In this document: piece by piece, positions 11,370 to 24,500 of the stretch
Layout: the number at the start of each line of letters is the position of its first letter
Position numbering within the stretch: the stretch's first letter is position 1
Assembly (NCBI RefSeq): GCF_024586455.1
Contig: NC_065920.1
Location: forward strand, 48,195,824 to 48,259,823
Reading direction: 5' to 3'
Source of the DNA: Bactrocera neohumeralis
Lineage: Eukaryota; Arthropoda; Insecta; Diptera; Tephritidae
Length of the DNA stretch: 64,000 nt
Notes under the pieces: generated by a model
Told to the model about the DNA's origin: nothing
The model's input: the letters and a program-made list of their open reading frames with translations, nothing else
Databases searched by the model: none
Translations under genes and position numbers: made by a program

Positions 11370-11853
11370 ACCTCTGCGCGATTTACAAGCATTGAAGGCG
11401 TCACGGAAGGCATTCTCCGGAATAGCCTTGAGAGCTGAGGTGCATGCTGCTTGGATCCCCTGTGTTGTCTCAAAATGCTTGCCTTTTATTGGCCTTTTCA
11501 GGCAAGGACACAAAAAAAGTCCTGGAGGGCACATCTGTGCTGTAAGGCGGCTGCGGAAGCGTTAGGATGCCGGCCTTGGTTAGGTAGCTGTTCACAAGAA
11601 ACCCGGGGCGTTGTCGTGGTGCTCAAGTGCTCCGTCACAATGTCATGAACCACAGATTTTGATACACATAAGTTACATTGTCGGTGTTTGGCCTTCCAAA
11701 AACGCCTGGTGCCACCGAAACACACCACTTCTTGCTAAAGCAACATCTGTTAGCTAGAAACGCCCTCTATCGAATCCAGTCGGTGCGCGCACGCTCCGAA
11801 GTGCAGTCGCGGCGGAAGAAAATCAGTCCTATTACTTTCCGGACAAACCCTGT
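11370..11853 (-). mobile_element. Mariner lineage A, internally deleted copy
   Basis: On the - strand the 5' terminal inverted repeat (GGTTTGTCCGGAAAGTAATA, about 11833-11852) is joined to frame-broken text and then to the C-terminal block LKRPIKGKHFETTQGIQAAC, TSALKAIPENAFRDAFNACK. Most of the transposase, including the first catalytic Asp block, is absent. The copy sits between two parts of an H2 repeat. It is a decayed, non-autonomous derivative. Confidence 0.82.
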
Positions 11854-11859
11854 ATATTG

Positions 11860-12112
11860 CATTTTGGTCGCCTCTTACGATAGGCATACCTTACCGCGGG
11901 CAAATTCTACTCCCATCTCCGGTGTGATGAGGGACTAGACAGACAAATAAACGGATAGACAGACATGGCTCAGCTCGTCACACTAATCATTTACATATAC
12001 ATATATATGTTTTATAGGGTCTCTACTGGTTCCTTTCGGTTCAGGTTTCTTCTAGGTGTATTACAATCCTCCTACCAAACTTAATACACCCTGTTAAGGT
12101 ATAATCAATTTT
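11860..12112 (+). repeat. H2 repeat, right arm
   Basis: Ends with the H2 tail: 'cagacatggctcagctcgtc', 'catttacatatacatata', 'tatagggtctctactggttc', 'caaacttaatacaccctgtt', then AAGGTATAAT. The terminal palindrome is degraded compared with TACCCTGTTCAGGGTA at 17.56 and 26.69 kb. Confidence 0.7.
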
Positions 12113-12189
12113 ATTTACTGATTATAAGCTGAGATGAGGTGAAGTTAAAAAACAAAAAAACTATAAAAAATAAAATTTAAATAATTAAC

Positions 12190-12225
12190 ACTATTCTAGA
12201 GAAGAACTCTTCTGTCGTAATAAGA
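12190..12225 (+). promoter_or_regulatory. Splice acceptor and start context of the Oatp gene
   Basis: 'ctattctag' followed by AGAAGAACTC looks like a 3' splice site (AG at about 12198-12199), which would make the bases up to 12225 the last stretch of 5'UTR. The first ATG (12226) has A at -3, a good initiation context; a second in-frame ATG follows at codon 4 (12235). I chose the first. Confidence 0.5.
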
Positions 12226-12541
12226 ATGAATCGAATGACGGCCTCTGAAGTGCCATCAAACAATCAAGCCCACAATGGTTTATCAATCAGCAATCTAACT
12301 GTAATTAGTACAATGACAAATGCTAAACAAAATGGTGAAATTTCACCACAAATCGATACAAACTTTATTGAACTGTCGCCATCGGGTGATTTAAGTGTTT
12401 CGCAAACGTCCTTCGACGCTATGTCGAATAAGGAACCGGACAAAATGTTCGGATGGGAAAAATTTAAACCGAAATTTCTACAACGCTTCTGCAATGCAAA
12501 ATGGGCGCTCTTCTGGCTCTGTTGGGGTGGCGCTATGCAAG
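12226..12541 (+). CDS. Oatp: Oatp coding exon 1
   Basis: Encodes residues 1-105 plus the first base of codon 106. Polar Ser/Asn-rich cytosolic N-terminus, then FGWEKFKPKFLQRF and the start of the first membrane span (KWALFWLCWGGAMQ). Donor G|GTAAGT at 12542. Followed by the 23-kb intron 1. Confidence 0.93.
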
Positions 12542-15500
12542 GTAAGTTCCGATAGTTTTGTTGACTTCTCTTTAGTGACGTAATGAAATGATCGCTTTGC
12601 GGTCTTTAACTAACTGTAATTCTGATTTACTACCATAAATATATGTCATTTTTTATTAAGCATCGCATTGTGCATAAATCAATTTGTTGGCTGTTGTTGT
12701 AAATTAATGAAATAATTCAATTTAAATCTCAATGTCGCATGCCACAACAGAGACAATGAAAGTGAGCGGAGGTTTGCGCGCCAAGAAATTCACAATTGCA
12801 ATAAAATTTATAAAATATGTGTGTATGCATGTATATATGTATGTAGGTATGTGTATATAAATTGTGTGTCCATATGTAATGTGAGTCGACTGACACTGGT
12901 CAGCAAAATTAATTAAGTTTTGACCAGATTTTACCCAGTTTTGACTCAAAAATGATAGTGTGATCAGGAAAAGATTCGCTCTGAATTTCAATTTCGGAAA
13001 AAAATCTGCTCTAAACATTGAGGTCCACATGTTTGGTATCTGCGACCTCGAAAGGCTATTGTTCGATTTCTATTATTTTAGGACGAGATGGCATACCTTA
13101 GATGCACTAGTTGCTTAAGATTTTTTTGCCATAACTTGTTTGGCTTAATTTATATTTTGTAAAGTGAAAGACTCAGACGGATTTTAATATTCATATATAT
13201 ATACATTAGGGTGTGTCATTCTGAGGCAACCTTTTTTTTCAACTGAAAGACAGGCTAAAAACTTACGAAAATGTGAAAAAAGTCACTCAAAAGATGAGCT
13301 CTTAATATTAATATTGAGAGGTGCCTGTTTCAAATTTTCTATTTTCCATATAAATTACATGGAAAAAAAATCATTTTTTTGTGGTGGTTATTGTGCGGGG
13401 GTTATAATATGTGCACGCGATGGCTGCCAGTAGGGATGGTAAACTCGATTCCGATTCTACTCGAGAGTCGAGTTTTCTCGTAGAATAATCGACGTCCGGC
13501 CACGCGTATTATACATTTAATAATATTATTTTTATATTAAACTATGCAATGCAGTGAAAATTTTATTTACGAATAAAGGCGAAAACGTTTTTGCCGGTAT
13601 AAGAATCCAAGGGATTGTACTTAAATTTGAATATGTTCATACAAATAAATTTCATTTGAAAAAATAATGAATTTAAGGCTGCTTTCTCAATATCTGGTTA
13701 CCAGCCTTTCTGTTCAGTTAATAGAATTGTCCATTTAATAGCGCGTTCATTTAAACGGGCTTTCACTGTATTTCTTTTATTTATGAATTCTTTTTTTTAC
13801 TATCCTATCTTCTAAGTTGGTTCGAACTGAACACAGTGTGCTAAACTTTACTAAAATGGGTTCAGTAGTTTAGGAGTCCATCGCGGACAAACAACGTGAC
13901 ACGTAAATTTTATATATAAAGACGTTGGCATAGTTGTCGTTTGATTTTTCCCATTTTCACAACAAGTTATATGAATTTCGAAATAATGTCATGCACGAAA
14001 TCTGGTTGAAATCTGTCGATCAGTCTCTGATATAGGATTTTACTTAAAGGTAAGCGATGGCATGCCCATTGTCCAATTTTTATACTGACTCTATGAAATT
14101 CTTTTGTACAACTCGTAAAATTTAATGTTTCTGACGCATTGATATTTTAATTTTACGCTCTTTTCGTAGTTCCCAACTTAGCCGTTATATGAAGAGCGGG
14201 TGTTGTTACCATATGATCTCATTCATTTTCACACCGTTTAAGGGGAGGGTTCGTCGAAAAAAGACCTTTTTTGTGAATTTAAAAAAAAAAATTATTGCTG
14301 TAGGTTTATTTTACTTATTATTTTATGAAAGTACAACATTTGAAGGATACTTAAAAAAAGTTTTATCAGAAAATAGCGAGGAATAACGGATTTATAGGCG
14401 ATCTCTGCAGGCACCTCGAAAAAAAGTTTTTGTGCGGTGACCAGCCTACAGCATCACTGGATCATCTGAAACCAAAAAATCAAAATGCTTTCTTTAGTTT
14501 ATTAGTTTATCTTTCAGTTGACGTCGAGTTTTTCTTAATTTTTCAATTTTTCAATTTTTGGTACCATTTTCATGACGATTTTAGACGAAAAAATCGACTT
14601 ATTTGTTATTGTAAAATTCTTAGAAATTAAAATTTTTGGAAAAACTCGAAGTCATTCGAGAGCTATATACATATATATAGAATATTTGTACAAAAATTCA
14701 AAACGATCGATGCAGTAGTTTTTTCTGTAGGCTGGTCACCGACTTTAAAAATGACATATTTGGGAAAATCGATTCAAAGTTTTGTACACTCAGCGCAGGT
14801 AGCTGGAAGGCGCGCAAACCTAAGTTAGAGGTACTGTTATTCAACCTGCTGTAACTTCATTAGTTTTTCTCCGAATGACCTAAAACTTTAACACAATATT
14901 CTTGAGATGTTGATGGTTCAGAAAAAAAAATAAAAAAAATGAAAAAAAAAGTTGTCAAACCTTACCCCCCCCTCCTTCAGAATGTACCGAAAATGGTCAT
15001 TGCCAGCAAGTTTGGTTGGTGCGCGATAATACTCTAAGTAAATATGCCTAAAGCATTTCATTTCAAAAATGGGTAAAATCGTGCCAATATTTCTTCTAGT
15101 CCCCATACAGCTCATATACATACATATTTTCGAACTTTCGGTTGACCTTATACCGCGTATGTAAGATAATACAATGAAATTTAGAGAGAATTTGTTTCTA
15201 ATAACAGTACATCTTTGTGCCTACACTGGATCAAATCATGTGAATATGACCCCTAACTTTCCTAATTTAAGGATTTTCATAATCCGGCTTACTTTATACA
15301 ATATAGATTGGTCTATCTGTGAGTGATCCAAATAATCTAATGATATATCGTTATACCACAATTGTTATTAAGTAAATTCAGAAAGCATATCGGCGTCTTC
15401 AAATGGACGTCGTTTTACAAGATAGATGAAAGTCTCAGAAAATGTTAAAGGCTTTCCCAAAAATCGAGTTTGAGAAGTGTTTCGACGATTAGAAGAAGCG

Positions 15501-18500
15501 GATAGGTGCATAATATCGGGAGCTATTGTAAAGGCGACAACATTAATATAGACGAATGAATAAATATTTTTTTCAAAAAATAAAAATTCTTGTTATTTTT
15601 TGAACACACTTTACATTACTTTAATGCTCGAAATATTTCAAATCGGTCACCGAATTACCCCAGCTCAAATATATTTATTATAGTATATAAAGACTTTTGT
15701 TTGTTTAGCAGACTCGTTACCGAATAAATCGATCAATGAGTGAGCTATCTTCCTAATATGAAAACATATTCTGGAATATACTATACTTGACTTTATCAGT
15801 CCAGATTTTCCGTTAGACACTATACGCGATATAGTGATTTCCATAAATTTTGACTATCCATCCGACTTCGTTTATGCCAACAGTTTTTTTTTTTAATTTC
15901 GTGGTTTAGCACTGAATTTGAATGAAATTGGTTTAGACTTTGGTTTAAAACTCATATCCCTTGCTTACTTGTTCACTTTATTTTGACTTAATATCGAAAA
16001 AAAGTCCAAATTCCAATCGAAAAATCTCCGTAAAAATATATGTACATAAAATGAAAATAGACCTCACCAAATGATTAAAACCTTTGTAAACTTTTTTACA
16101 GCTTAAAATTGTATCAGATGGGAAGTAAGGATTTGAGAGAAATGTCATGATCATAGTTCGAATTGTTAAAGTAGTTGCAGAGACATGAGCTTTAACAGGG
16201 TGATCCAAGTAGATACACTTCTTTCAGTAGCCTATTTTGACAGATCACGCGTGAGTCGTGTCAAGCTGTCATGTTATTTTTGTTCAGTACTGTTTGGCAT
16301 TTCATCATGGAAAGACTTACGTCTGAACAACGTTTGCAAATCTTTCAACTTTATTACGAAAATTGACGTTCTGTAAAGAATGTGTTTCGCGCGATTCGCT
16401 CAACTTATGGCCAACATAATCGGCCAACTGAGCGCACTATTCGCAACACCATCATCCATCTTGAGACACAGCATTCATTATTGGATACAAAATACAGCTT
16501 ATGCAAGAACCGAAGCGACTCGACCGTCTTAAGCGACATTGCTTCGTGCTGTGAGCTCTTGAAAAGTTCCAAGAAAATCTTATGGTTTCGAGTCAAATTT
16601 TGTTAAGCGATGAGGCCGATTTCTGGTACAATGGGTATGTAAACAAGCAAAATTGCCGAATTTGGGACGAAAAGCAACTTGAAGATATTCAAGAGCTGCC
16701 ATTTCATCCAAAAAAAAAACAAAGGTTTGGTGTGGTTTGTGGGCCGGTCGAATCAACTGTCCACATTTCTTCAAAAATTATCCCAATGAGAATGTAACTG
16801 TCAATGACGACAGTTATCGCCGCAAGATAACCGACTATTTGATGCCTGAAATTGAAGCCTGTGAAAACGGCGACATTTGGTTTCAACATGACGGTGCCAC
16901 TTTCTACAAATCGCATCAGTTAAGGTAGAGAACATTTCGGTGAGTGTTTTGGGCCAGTCGATTGGCCCCCAAGATCGTTTGATACCACACCGTTAAACTT
17001 ATTCCTGTGGGGATATGTAAAGTTTAACGTGTGATTCGGGCCTTGCAGCAAAACACTCATCGAAAATTGGACTTAACGGATGGACCATATGAGTCGTAGC
17101 CGCGCAAAAAAAATAAAAAAAATAAATGCCAAAGATTTCGAATATTAATAAACATTCCCCACTAAATTTAAAGTAAGCGGGATGGACCATTTTAGAAAAA
17201 AACCTGCTGTGTTCAGTTTGTATCTATATGCTATAAAGCCGATCTGAACAAAAATTTTAAGAAAAAATAACCAAAATAAATTTGATTAGAATAAAATACA
17301 TTGTCACTTTTCTGAAAGTTTTCCATACAAGAATTTAAATTCCGATCGTTTACTAAAGCTCTATATTAATAGTAGCAGACAAATAAGCAGCTTGCTTGAA
17401 GAGAAAATGACGTTTGTTTTTCAAAAAAAGTAGTAATATTCGTTATATATACAGACGGACACGGACATCTGTTAGTGGGCTTAATAACTGATCATTTATA
17501 TATATACTTTATAGGGTTCCGACGCTTCATTTACAAACATCGTGACAAACTTAATATACCCTGTTCAGGGTATAAAAATAAATACCAAGGATTTCGAATA
17601 TTAATAAATATTCCCCACTAAATTTGAAGTAGCTGTGGTTTTTCTTAAAAAAAGTAGGGATCACACTTTACTCAAAAGTAAACTATGTCACGCCCACTAT
17701 CCACATTTCCATTTCTGGAAAAAACCTTATGTAATATCTTTAGGGTGATATACAAACATTTAATTTTCGTTGCAACAGGTCTATGGGTTTTTCAAAAGCC
17801 TGAAGCTTCACCGGACAGATTTACTTCCACTTTTAAGCAAAAAATTGCTTAATTTTAACAAAAAATTTTAACCAAAATAAATTTGATTAGAATAAAATAC
17901 CTTTACTTTTCTTTATTTCTTTACAATTTAAATAATTATGTTAACTAGTGCATTCTCAATCGTACTCAAGTCTAATACTGCCCACACATGCGACACTCAA
18001 AATATAAATAAGATTGCTCGTGGTTAAACGTTTGTTTTGGTCCAATGAACATCTGTACCTCATAGTCATATTCGTTCATAACTTAAGGAACTTCGGGATG
18101 TGGGGGCATTCAACTCTACATCTGTTGCAAACGATAGTGGGCGGTACATAACTGAATAATTTCATTACCGATGTTATATGTTGCATTGCTTTTTTATACT
18201 CTCGCAACAAAGTTGCTAAGGAGAGTATTATAGTTTTGTTCACATAACGTTTGTTTGTAAGTCCTAAAACTAAAAGAGTCAGATATAGGGTTATATATAC
18301 CAAAGTGATCAGGGTGTCGAGTAGAGTTGAAATCCGGATGTCTGTCTGTCCGTCCGTCTGTCCGCCCATGCAAGCTGTAACTTGAGTAAAAATTGAGATA
18401 TCATGATGAAACTTGGTACACGTATTTATTGGCTACATAAGAAGGTTAAGTTCTAAGATGAGCAAAATCGGCCCACTGCCACGCCCACAAAATGGCGGAA

Positions 18501-21500
18501 ACCGAAAACCTATAAAGTGTCATAACTAAGCCATAAATAAAGATATTAAAGTGAAATTTGGCACAAAGGATCGCATTAGGGAGGGGCATATTTGGACGTA
18601 ATTTTTTTGGAAAAGTGGGCGTAGCCCCGCCCCCTACTAAGTTTTTTGTACATATCTCGGAAACTACTATAGCTATGTCAACCAAATTCTATAGAGTCGT
18701 TTCCTTCAGGCATTTTCATATACAGTTCAAAAATGGAAGAAATCAGATAATAACCACGCCCACCTCCCATACAAAGGTTATTTTGAAAATCACTAAAAGT
18801 GCGTTAACCGACAAACGTCAGAAACACTAAATTTTACGGAAGAAATGGCAGAAAGAAGCTGCACCCAGGCTTTTTTTAAAAATTGAAAATGGGCGTGGCG
18901 TCACCCACTTATGGACCAAAAACCATATCTCAGGAACTACTAATCTAATTAATTTTACAGCAAAATAAAAAAATATGTAAATGACGGATAATGAAATCTC
19001 GATTATCACTTTATCATGCGAGAGTATAAAATGTTCGGTGACACCCGAACTTAGCCCTTCTTCTTTACTTGTTATTTGAGTTGCTTTAGGTTTTGTACAG
19101 CAATTAGTTGCATAGAAAATACGAAACGTTTAAATATTTTTATTTAGCAGACATAACTTTCGAATCTCTAGGAAATAATCATCGATTTTGTTAAATCAAG
19201 CGATAATGAAGGTAGTGTAATTTCGAGATGTTTTGTTGATGCTCAGTTCACATGTTCCTTAGTGATGAAGTAATATAATTTTCGTGATAGTCACACCCAC
19301 GAACCGATATAATTCAAAACTATAAAATCGTGGTTCTCTCGACCGTTACGAATGAAGCTTACAAAATCTAACTCGTGCAAAAACTGAATCCGAACGGCCA
19401 TCGAGTGGGCCGGTGAATGGGCCAAAATTGAGATGGCCACCGTTCCCGATTCTCACAATAAATGGAAGATGTTGATGTGGATGACCTTGGCTTTCAACAA
19501 AATGGCGCTACGTGCCGTATATAGCCAAAGAAAGAAGGCCTGAGGGTTCTAAGATTGCGCGATTTAATATCCCTGTACTACTTTTTGTGGGGTTATGTGA
19601 AGTCACTTGTCTACGCAGATAATTCCGTGTGTTTGACGCTTTGAAAGAGAATATACGGCAACAATTGCTTAAAAAATTGGTCGAAAATTGCTGCTCTGGG
19701 CTGGAATTTATTCAAAACCATTTTCAATTTATTTAATACATAATGACAAACCCTATAAAATAAAGCTAATTTCTTGGCCTTAACATTATAACACATTAAT
19801 AACAAGTATACCATTAACTATATGAATTTTATATCTTCTTGAAACCCAGTTGTCTAAAAAACGGCCTTTATATTTAATCTATGTTTCCTGAGTCAACAAC
19901 GGTGTTGGGCTCTGTTACGGATATCTTTTCTTTGTCTAGAAGAACATGGCTTTCAGATCTTGTTAATGTGAACGTCTAAGTTTTAGGTCTTTTCCACAAC
20001 ATCTCCCTCATCTGCTTGTATTTAATTTTATATGGTGAACTTGAGTTGAAAAATAATTTACGATGCTTTTCCTGAATAAGCTAATAAGTTTTTAAAAGTC
20101 TATCTTTAGATCTAAGAAATCTACAAACTACTCTCCTACCTTTGTTGGTTGACTTTGAAGCCGCTTCGACATTACCAAAAACAAACTTTCGCATAAAGTG
20201 GTGTTGGAATTTAGTTTCTCAAAAAGAGAGCTGGTGAAAAAGTAACATTTGCAAGAAAAAATAATAAATGCAATTGTTAAGAGCCACCAGAGCCCTGATG
20301 TTCCGAAGATTCGTTCAACGTATCGTGGTTCGATTTAAGAAAAGTGGTAGTGTTATAATACCAAAAAAAATTTCAAAGTTACGCTCCAAGTCTGGTGAAG
20401 AGTAGGTAGAGGTAGAAGGTAGAGTTTTTGACTAGTTTCCAAAAACGTGCTAAGCATTAAAAATTAATGAAAGCCGAACGATGTGATTTAAATCAGAAAT
20501 AATGCAAGTCTATGAATCATAAATCTTCCGCAGAACCTTTCTCTCGCAAATTCGTAACGCCAACTTATCAGCTGTTGTCATCAGATCGGGATACCAAGTT
20601 CAGACATAGCGGCATAAAGGCAGTCCCTTTTCGTGCTGTCGAAGGCGGATTTAAAATCGACGAAGAGGTGGTGTGTGTCGATCTTTCTTTCACGGGTCTT
20701 TTCCAAGATTTGGTGCATGGTGAAAATCTTGTCGATTGTAATTTTTCAAGTCTAAAGCCACACTGAAAACATCCAATCAGTTTGTTGACGGTGGGCTTAA
20801 GTCTTTCACACAATACACTCGATAGAACCTTTAAGCGATGTTGAGAAGGCTTATCTCACGGTTGTTGGCGCAGATTGTGGGGTATCCCTTTTTGTCAACT
20901 GGACAGAGTACACTTAAATTCCGCTACAAAAGTAGTTCGATAGGGACAGAAAACGACGCCACATTTTTCCCGCTCTTTTAACATTTCTCTTCAGTAAGAT
21001 TTGCCATTTCCTCATGGAAAGATATACGATCCAGCAACGAGTCGAAATTATTAAATTTACTACCGAAATTCGAAGTCAGTGGCCTCAACTTTAAGAGTGT
21101 TACGTCCAATGTATGCTCATCATAATCGTCCTGTCAGATCAACAATTGAACGTCTAGTGGAAAAATTTGATTCCACAGGCACAGTACAAAATGTTCCTGT
21201 GCCAGTGAGACAAAGAAGTGTCCGTAGTGTCGAGAATATTGTTGCCGCTAGCGCATCAATTGAGGAAGATCCAAAACAATCTCTCACACGTCGTTCTCAA
21301 GCGTTGGGCATCTCTGTGACGTCGTTGTGGTGAATTTTACTAAAAGATCTTGGCCTACATCCTTACAGGATCACATTGACGCAAGAAATGGAGCCGCTTG
21401 ATACCCGGAATCGTCGTATGTTCGTGAATTGGGCTGAGCAATAACTTGAAAATGATCCGGATTTTCATAGAAAAATCATCTTCAGCGATGAGGCTTATTT

Positions 21501-24500
21501 CTGGCTGAATGGCTTCGTCAATAAGCAAAATATGAGTTATTGGTCAGGCAGCAATCCATACGTACTCCATGAGTCAGCATTGCATCCCGAAAAAATTACG
21601 GTTTGGTGTGGTTTATGGGCAGGTGGCGTCATTGGGCCGTGCCTCTTTCATGATATTCCAGAACGGAACGTTACTGTGAATCGGAATCGCTACCGTTCAA
21701 TGATAACCGATATGGACTTGGACAATATGTGCTTCCAACGGGACTGCGCCACAACCCGCACAGCAAATGTCACAATCGATTTATTGAAAACCAAGTTTGG
21801 TGAACGTGTTATCTCATGAAATGGCCCAGTTAATTGGCCGCCTCGGTCGTGCGATTTGACGCCGTTAGACTATTTCCTGTGGGTCTACGTCAAGTCTATA
21901 TTCTATGGCAACAAGCCAGCGACGACTGATGAACTTCGTACAAATATCGAACGTGAAATTGCAGCAGCAGCGGCCGATTTATGCTTGAAAACCGTCGAAA
22001 ATTGGGTTCAGCGTCTGGACTTCTGCAAGCGTGCCCATGGTGGCCATGTACAAGAAATCGAGTTCCTATGCATAATGGCATCGAATGTACTTATAAATAA
22101 TTGTATTGATATCCCAAACCAAACTTTTGTAGCGCTCTTATTGAAAAACCCGTTACAAAGAACCTGATGCATGCTTCTTATCAGTTCCTCGCCGCTGCAT
22201 TTGAATAGCACGGCCGACAATCCAGCGACAAACTGAACGACAAAAATTAAGTTCTTGTATGGAAAGCTGTTTTTATTTGTGAAGGGTATTAAAGCTTCGA
22301 TGCAACCGAAGTTAAAGTTTTTTCTTGTTTTTTTATTTCTTGTGATTCAGTATTTGATAGCACTTTGGAAAGAGTTGTTTCTTATCTGGTTGAAAAGAAC
22401 ATACTGAGTCACAAAGTAGCTAACGGTATCTGCTTTTTTGCTTTCTAAGTATGTATGCATGTAAGTCTATTCAGTATTTAGGACCCTGTTGGCTTTACTC
22501 GCTCTGCATGCAAGTAGTGACTTTAAATATGAGATATTATGAAAAGAGATTAAGCAAAGAAGTTTGCAACTCTTTACCGGCTGAATAGGCTGGCAATTGA
22601 AAGTGCATATTAATGATCAACAACTTAGTATTTGTTTAGAGGTAACCCATTGCTGAAGGCAAATGAGAATTTTCGCAATATTTGTATAGTGTTTGCAAAA
22701 CCAAAAGAATGTTAGTACTACTGCATATGAGGAACAGGTCAGTGCCACAGGGGCTTTGAAATTTGCTTAGTGTAACGGTATAAAGAGGCACATTTACATA
22801 TTACGTACATAAATGCTTAAATGTTGTAGTCAAAATGAGGAACTTCTTTCATTTTCATGGTTGTACGTGATATGAAAAATTTAAGGACATAAGCTAAAGC
22901 TGACTTCCGAAACTTTTGTAATCCTGATTATTTGAAAAAAAAAAAAAATGCTTTTGAGACATTTGAGAAACGACGATTGTTTGACAAATCCTTAAACTTT
23001 TCTATAAAATATTTTGGTATGTACATATGTATGTATATACATATATATAATATCTGCGCTTACATATAAGCTTTAGAGTTTTGAAAAGCTTTTTCTTCCA
23101 TTTGCGTTGTGCGGTGGTACTAACAAGTTTAAGTTCTAGTCCAAACCCCTAATAAAGACGCTTTTGCTAAATATCTTTTAATATCTCCATTTCTCAGTTT
23201 CCTCTTCCATATAATATTTCATATCAAACAACATTTTTATGCATTTTTAGAAATTAATATCTTAATTTAAGATACTTTATGGTTTTTGTCTCAGAGTACC
23301 TCTTTCAGGAGTTTCTGTGAATGTAGTAATAATATGTTCTTTTTCCAAGGTAGGAAAACTACTAATATCCGTTATGCGTTTTGTAGATAGACATTCAAGC
23401 TTTGGTAGGAAGTGTAGAACCATTTTCTTACTCCCTCTGACTTTGCACCTGCGGCAAATATTGTTATGTGGCATACCCAATAGGTCAATGTCTCTTATGG
23501 TAGCTGTAAGTCTGCAGATATTTTTCCTGGACTTATATAATTAGTTCTTAGTTCTTGTCATATTTTAATCATAACTGCTTCGTTATCTTGCACTAAGTTA
23601 GAGTTTTCTTTCTATTTTGAGCTATTTGTTGAAATTACATATTTAGCTCCCTCATGATCTTAACGGGCATGGTATTGTCTTCGTCTCAGATACGTCCACA
23701 GAGGCTCATGACTTTAAAAAGTAGTCTACTTTTTCGTTGCCGAAAATGTTCCTGTGAGCGGGAACCCAAATTATGAACAGGTGGAACAGGTTACTGTTAG
23801 TGAGCTTAAAGCCTTCCTTCAATTGTTGAACACGCTGGAACTGATCAGTGGCGTCGACAAGGCCAACAATGGCGCCTGGCTGTGATTATTATTATTATTT
23901 TTTTTTTTTAGATTGTGTATTGTATTTTTATAAAGTGTGTATCTAGTAGTAGTAGTAGTTTTTAATAATGGAGCGCAGCATCGTGGCATTAAGTCAACAA
24001 GTTTTTGGCATCTATCGTTGGAAATGGACTCCCATTTGTTCTTTACAGCCCGCCATAGTTGGTTTATCGATGTCGGTTTACAACGCGCAATAGAGTTCTT
24101 GACATCAGAATGAATGTCTAATTTTTCCACCATGTATTTTAACCAATAACGGAACTTTTCTTGAACTTCGGGTACTCAGGTCGTGATCGCCCAAACGCCG
24201 GCTTATAGTTCCAATACTTATACAAGGTGCATTCCAAAGTAAACAGGACTTAAAAAAAACAGAACAAATGGTTTTTTGGCAAAATCAATTTATTTTATTC
24301 AAAATAGTCTCCTTCTGCTTCAATACGGCTTTTTGCACGGTCCAAAAGCACGTCGAACGCGTGTTTTAGTTCGTCGGCCGGTTTGGCGGCCAGTATGAAG
24401 GTGCAAGCCTTTTGAATGGCCTCTACGTTTGCATAACGCTTTCCTTTCCTTTCATGGGCAAATGCATTTTTCCGAAAAGGAAGAAGTCGCACAGTGCCAT

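Noticed and set aside
12901..13030. Possible small exon between Oatp exons 1 and 2
   Set aside because: Exon 1 (phase 1) joins exon 2 without loss of any conserved residue (AMQ-GLIVNGF), so no extra exon is needed.
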